The notes beneath the pieces were generated by a model. It searched no databases and was not told the origin of the DNA. It saw only the letters and a program-made list of their open reading frames with translations. From Metopolophium dirhodum (Eukaryota > Arthropoda > Insecta > Hemiptera > Aphididae), in contig NC_083566.1 of NCBI RefSeq assembly GCF_019925205.1, positions 34,286,001 to 34,350,000 on the forward strand: a DNA stretch of 64,000 nucleotides, written 5' to 3'. This document shows, one piece after another, positions 58,635 to 64,000 of this stretch; the first letter of the stretch is position 1; every line of letters begins with the position of its first letter. The translations under genes and the position numbers were made by a program.

Positions 58635-60609
58635 TGTATTAAATATAATTTTGAATCTGAAAATACAAACAATATTTTACTTTTTAATTGTGGTGAATTA
58701 ATCTTTTAAAACATGTTTACAAATCCAATTAAATGCATTACAAAAACAACTGCTGTATTTTATAAGCAATTGTAAAATCAATTTTTCCTTGTTCTTATTA
58801 TAAGAGATTGAAGCTTAGAAATATCATTGATATGTTCTACATAATATGAAGTTAAATTGCCCATTATTTTTCATAAACGCTAGATACTAGATAGTTAAAA
58901 ATTGTTAAGATGGTACACATATCATATTTTCCACTTTAACCCCTAACTAGTAACTACACATCGGTAGTCAGAAAAAAATCTGACAAATTAAACAAATAAA
59001 TATAATTTAAGGTGTTTCAATTTAAAGTGTTTTAAATTTTTCAATATTTGTGTAAATGGTCCCTGGACATTTGAGCACTTTACTACAATGTAAAACTTTT
59101 AGCGGTATTTTTTAGAACGTATATAATACAAATAACCCTCAAAACATAATTTATTAGAATTGACTATTTTCATTGTTACAATTAGTAGACACCGAAAAAT
59201 AAGATAAATTCTAATCCTGGAGATAGATCTATCAATCTAATCATCAAATTTCATTTGTATAGTATTCTCTAACTTGGAATAATTTGTCTGTCACTGATAT
59301 ACTGTAGCACAAATAGACAACATTATATAGTTACCACTGTAGCAAATAATATTAAGACAGACATCACCAAATAACAAATATTACATTATTCTATACATAC
59401 ATTTTTAACATCATAAGATGATAAAAATAATTAAAAATATTGTTTCTAACATTAGATACCACATTTAAAACAGTTGTATTTCCAGAAAAAAAAACTAAAT
59501 TAATATTGCAGTATTACCAGTATTATAAATACATAAAAATTGAAATTCAGTGTAATTTGGTACCTATCTACTTTAGAGTTTAGATTCTATTTTTAACATT
59601 GATTCAGATATTTTATTTTAGGACCTTGGGTCCTATTTTGAATATAAGATAACTCAAAATAATACACAATAGTAATAGATAAAATCAAATGTCAAGGCAT
59701 TTCTACTAACGCTGAAGTTGTTGATATAAATATACCTGTCAGAAAAAGTAAATTCTAAATTTTCAAAAGATCAGTAAAATAAATTACATAAGAAATTGAT
59801 AAATAGTAACAGTCATGACTAAATAAACGTTTATTAGTCATGGCAATGGAACGCTAAGTAAAATGTTTGATGTGTATCAAATAAAAAAACAATACAAATA
59901 TTGAAATGATAAAATTTGTACAAAAAAAAAATTTAAACCAATTATTATTTATATAGAAAAATGTACAATCTGCATTCATTTAATATACATTATAATCAAT
60001 ATGTAATAAATAATAATATTATAATATAGTAAGCTAAATTTTACATTCAATTTTATTACACAATGTATTAATAAAAACTGTGTTTCAGTAAAGGACTATA
60101 ATATTATGTGTTTGACACATCAGCATTGAAACAGACAAATTCTTGAAAAAATAACGATAGTAATGTATCTACCTAAAGTGTCAATAAAGTTAATTATAAG
60201 TTATCTTAAAATGTAATATTACTTCAAATAATTTTCAACAAATTGATTCTGAAATAAAATCACCTATATTTTCATTTAATCTGTGGTAATGTTATTGTTA
60301 TCAATAATGAATTGTTTTAATTGCACCGTGTGATTTATTATGAACACTTTAAATATTATTTTGATTCTAAATAGGTAAAGTATCTAATATTACTATTGAC
60401 AGATAATTTATTTAATGGAAATAATATAATTAATTGTTTACTATCATCATAAACCTACTTAATATTATACAATTTAAAAGTATAGATAAATAAATAAATA
60501 TAATTTATAGACATACTCAATAATCAATATTTATCAGTGACAAGTATCAACTGCCGTCTGTTTATAACTAATACTATAAAAACGTTGACCAATATAAATA
60601 AGCCTACCT

Positions 60610-60985
60610 AAATGCACACTTTTATTTTCTCCCTCTGGCTCACACGTACACAGACAAAACACATTCGTGCAAAATCTCTTTTTTTTATTTTGAGTAAAAT
60701 CTCTAGTCACAAAAATTATAGAGAATAACATTTTTAAAGGTTTGAAGGTTTTTTCAATATTTTTTCACAGCTAAAATTAGCTAATTATAGAGTATTTTCT
60801 TTAAAGTTATAAATTCAAATAACAATAAAATATAAAACCTTAAAAATATTATTCATTGTAATTTATGTAATAGAGACCTAGGTGATTTCACTCTAAAATT
60901 ACTCGGAAATGATAAAAACGATTTCACTTGAATGCGTTTTGTCTGTTACGAGTGGGTCGGAGAGAGAAAATATACATAATATATA
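60610..60985. repeat. Fold-back MITE, related to the one in TEX10
   Basis: Left arm: TTTATTTTCTCCCTCTGGCT, CAGACAAAACACATTCGTGC, GAGTAAAATCTCTAGTCAC. Right arm, inverted: GTGATTTCACTCTAAAATTA, GAATGCGTTTTGTCTGTTAC and GTGGGTCGGAGAGAGAAAAT. Arms are about 100 bases with a 160-base loop. The CTCTCTGACCCACAC-type outer end is shared with the fold-back at 590-1050. Confidence 0.7.
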
Positions 60986-61229
60986 GCACTGATAATATTT
61001 TAACTATAACACTTATGTTTACTTCCAAAATCTCGTTGTGGGCACATTATAATAATATGATAAAAGTGGTCCTAAAGTATAAAACCATGACATTTAAATT
61101 TCCAACGGAAAATATATTTGTACCTACACAATAAATGCACATCGTTGCCGTTTTATAAATAATGAAAATAATGCTTACACAAATGTCCTGGAACAAATTA
61201 TAACTGCAATGAACTATACAAAGTATTGT

Positions 61230-61560
61230 TTGTTGGTTGTGTAGTGTGGCCTACCGGCGCTCACGATTAACAAGAATTTTATTCGAGTCTGGCGCCACTA
61301 GCCACTTGAAAGTTGTTAAAAAATAATTGATCGCAACAATAATCGCGCTCGGCCGCCGATAAAGTTTATTACGAAAAACACTCGAATTGATTATGGCGAT
61401 TTGCGATTTTCATTACGTCTGCGTCGCGAATTTCCTCGTGAATTTCCGATAATGCCGTACAGGTATAAATTCAAAATCCGTTGCGGAATCCCAACACTCT
61501 GGTATAGGCGGTTGCTGGTAGGTCGATAGCGCTCGGCGGGACAGTACGGGCCACGGGGTT
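61230..61560. promoter_or_regulatory. Candidate bidirectional promoter
   Basis: The region has local high CpG content between two divergently oriented housekeeping genes, about 0.5-0.8 kb upstream of the RabGAP1 ATG and 2.6 kb upstream of the APEX1 ATG (which has a 5' UTR intron). This is inferred from base composition and position only. Confidence 0.35.
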
Positions 61561-62015
61561 ATAGAATTACCTTATTTTGATAAGCATTTGTTGTTATCAC
61601 ACACAATAAATATTATAGATATTATTCTATACGCTCCTTAGCTGCTTGCTCGACGTATTATTGTTATTTATTTGATTATATTTTCTATTCGTTTCCAACA
61701 CTCACGATGCATACCGCGGAAAAATTCAATTGATTATATTTATGGCTATTGTACATTTAATTGTAAATAGTTGATAAGGCAAACATAATAATTCGTGAAA
61801 AATACTTTGTAGGTAAATGTTAATTAAAATTTGTAATCTTTCGCAATTAAATTTTTTTATTATTCTTTCCTTCGTATAGATTCCGTTTTATAGTACCCGC
61901 TGAAGTCTTGAAATATAATACGCGTATGGCCAACTAGCCTCTCCCCACAAACATTTTACTGCTTTCAATGTTTTAGATCATATTTGAAAAGATTGTTCGA
62001 ATTTTGACGTCAATA

Positions 62016-62036
62016 ATGAAGAGGATAGTTAACTGA
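62016..62036 (+). promoter_or_regulatory. Short upstream ORF in the RabGAP1 5' UTR
   Basis: An ATG at 62016 opens six codons and ends in TGA at 62034-62036, overlapping the A of the main ATG at 62036. Such a stop-start overlap could damp translation or permit reinitiation. Confidence 0.4.
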
Positions 62037-64000
62037 TGGCTGACCGAGCAAGTGTCGATTCTGGTGAATCCGTTAGCACCAGTGAGGATTACGAAATTAT
62101 TCCACCGAATACATTAAATGTAAAATTCTTATCTCATCTAATACAAATTGATTCGGTAATACAAGTATCTATATGTTTTTTAATAGAAATGTGACGTTAA
62201 ACCTGAGTTGAATATTGGCGGTGACGGTAATTTGGAACACATGCAGAAATGTCTTGGTGAATTATTGGATGAAGAGAATGAACGTGAATCTATAAAAACA
62301 ATCATGTCCGACAAAGATATTAAAAGTGATATACCATTGACAAAAATATCAGAGCCTTTATCTGATGATCTAGGTAAATACATTTGAAATCATGTGAGGA
62401 ATTAATGTTTGTTATTACATAAAAGACTTTTGAATATAGATTCAAAAACATTATACATTTATTTGATCACTATATTTTGATCACAGTTTATAAATATTAG
62501 GCATTATGCCTGTATTATGTAAATAATAATTTAGGTCAAATTGAAAAAGGTACAATGTTTGATGGAATTTCGTATCTGGGCTCAGCTAGTATTACATATC
62601 CTAAAGAAAAAACCGAAATACTAAGGATTATGGCTATATTAAATGGAGAACATGTTGCTGATCATGATATGAAAATATCAGTGTCCATCCCAATTTCATC
62701 GGATGGAGCTGTTATGTATGTAGTTCAAATATAAAGATAGTAGTAGTCGGAAAAAAGAAAAAAAATCATATACCTACTATATATTTATTTAAAGTAATAC
62801 AAATAATTTGTTGTATAGTTTATTTGATGGAACAAGCAATACAATAATTGCCCGTTATGAGATCGAAAGAATAATGTTTTATGCTAATGGTGTTAACGGA
62901 ACAAAAGAAGCATCATGTTTTGCATTCAGCTGGGCACATGGTGACACTAAAGAAAATGCACTATTTCAATGTCATGTTTTTCGTTGCTCAATTCCAGAAG
63001 CTGTAAGTCTCGTAGTTTTATGTACCTATATTTTATTTTAACTGATTATACTAATGGTTGATAAATACTTCTATATTCAACGTTTTAAAACACATTAGTA
63101 AATTTTATGGTTATAAAGCTTTTTTTTTCATTTTAAACAACTTGCACTGCACAATAACATTAAATTACACAGTTAAAATATTTTTATTTTATATGAAGCT
63201 TGGGTGCCATAAATACAATATTCATTTATCTGGTATAACAGTTGTTCAAACAATTTGTTTTGTTATCATAAAGCTTATATAGTTATATGTGACAGGTGAA
63301 CCGTGTATCCAACTGTTTTGTGAAGGCCTTCCAAAAAGAATCAAAATTTACTTCAAGTTCTACATCACCAGAGTTAAGTTCTAATATAACTTTAGATATG
63401 CAAAGTAAAAATGGAACAACCGAGATTTTTATTTTTGAAGTGAGTTTGGAGATCAAAGAAGATGATGGAAAGGTAAAATGCTTACAATAATTGATAAAAA
63501 GAAAAATATTATGAGTAATGGTTAATCTACTATGTATATAGGGAGGATTTATATCAGTACCAAGAGATAAAAATTTCCTTAAACTTCGGGCAAATGTGGA
63601 AAAACAAGTGTGTTTAACTATTAATCAAGTAGTATCCGGAACTCAGCAAAGGATATTACATTTAGAACGATGTTTTGGAGTTCTTGTTTGCCCTGGTCGT
63701 AATGTAAAGCAAAGTGATATGCAGCTTTTAGATATGGTAAGTTGTTATAGCTTATGTTTATTTAGAATATTATTGTTTATAAATTTTAATTGACCAAACA
63801 TTAGGTATCCATGGGAACCGATCTTTCAGACACCGACGGATGTAATACTACTTATTTGATTACTGGTCACTGGGATCCTTCGGATAAGGTGTTTGAACCC
63901 TTAAACAGTGAAACTCAATGTTCCTATATTACTGTAGCAGTAGATTTAGTTATGCGAAAGATTAAAGAACCCGTACGATTATCAATAGAAACTCCTATCA
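62036..64000 (+). CDS. RABGAP1: Rab GTPase-activating protein 1, first seven exons (3' end outside window)
   Basis: Exons 62036-62119, 62187-62373, 62535-62715, 62819-63002, 63296-63472, 63542-63736 and 63805 onward join in phase to about 401 residues. A PTB/PID domain begins near residue 95 with GTMFDGISYLGSASITYPKE and includes FAFSWAHGD and FQCHVFRCSIPEAVNRVSNC, which match RabGAP1 closely. The following part (GGFISVPRDKNFLKLRANVE, ERCFGVLVCPGRN, LITGHWDPSD) is the kinesin-like/DUF3694 region that precedes the TBC domain in this family. The catalytic TBC domain lies beyond the window. Family members stimulate GTP hydrolysis by Rab6 and other Rabs at the Golgi and centrosome. The N-terminus is acidic and unstructured. 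It is unbroken as far as seen. RABGAP1L is an alternative name for the same insect gene. Confidence 0.93.

Larger units (their letters stand above)
58657..62035. other. Divergent interval between APEX1 and RabGAP1
   Basis: The 3.4-kb interval contains a fold-back MITE at 60.61-60.98 kb and a CpG-rich stretch at 61230-61560 (CGCAACAATAATCGCGCTCG and similar). That stretch could hold one or both 5' UTR first exons and promoters of the two divergent genes. Otherwise it is AT-rich with no exon. Confidence 0.45.

Noticed and set aside
1..64000. CRISPR array, bacterial operon or horizontally acquired bacterial gene
   Set aside because: No regular short repeats with unique spacers and no prokaryotic-style genes; all recognised genes have introns typical of an insect.

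Overview
The window is AT-rich insect nuclear DNA. Small exons with GT/AG introns, long AT-rich introns, a tRNA-derived SINE, hAT- and Mutator-like elements, a recurrent TAGGTACCTA-type motif, and a local pair of Hemiptera-style odorant receptors together suggest an aphid (Acyrthosiphon or a close relative). The species call is an inference.

Layout. 1-4962 (+): the 3' eight exons of a TEX10/Ipi1-type ribosome-biogenesis gene that begins before the window; its second intron carries a fold-back MITE. 6440-12351 (-): a 7tm odorant receptor spread over about 6 kb, with a dead LINE fragment in an intron. 17836-18300 (-): the 3' end of a second, broken receptor. 16.6-22.6 kb is dominated by one interspersed repeat family, two copies of which form a very large inverted repeat. 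24020-26097 (+): a two-exon, intact 466-aa DDE transposase gene (D206/D299/E380). 26.8-27.9 kb: nested fold-back repeats. 28237-34779: a 6.5-kb DNA element with 317-bp terminal inverted repeats and a 9-bp target duplication. Its only recognisable gene is a spliced USP-like cysteine protease with one frameshift. 36.3-37.6 kb: a broken C2H2-finger gene with a tandemly duplicated 69-bp exon. 38.9-39.15 kb: a SINE. 44469-46441 (+): a complete three-exon opsin of 422 aa. 48845-51078: a hAT-type element with two further hAT-type elements inserted in it. 51930-55202: a second large hAT-type element with a GC-rich foreign-looking core. 56719-58634 (-): a complete six-exon AP endonuclease (APEX1) of 318 aa. 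62036-64000 (+): the first seven exons of RabGAP1, running off the window end, head to head with APEX1.

The conserved genes act in unrelated housekeeping roles (60S ribosome maturation, base excision repair, Rab GTPase control) and sensory roles (opsin, odorant receptors). I see no operon-like organisation. The most unusual structure is the protease-carrying long-TIR element at 28.2-34.8 kb, followed by the hAT nest at 48.8-55.2 kb and the large inverted repeat at 19.05-22.6 kb. Exon boundaries were read by eye from splice sites and reading-frame phase, without transcript support.
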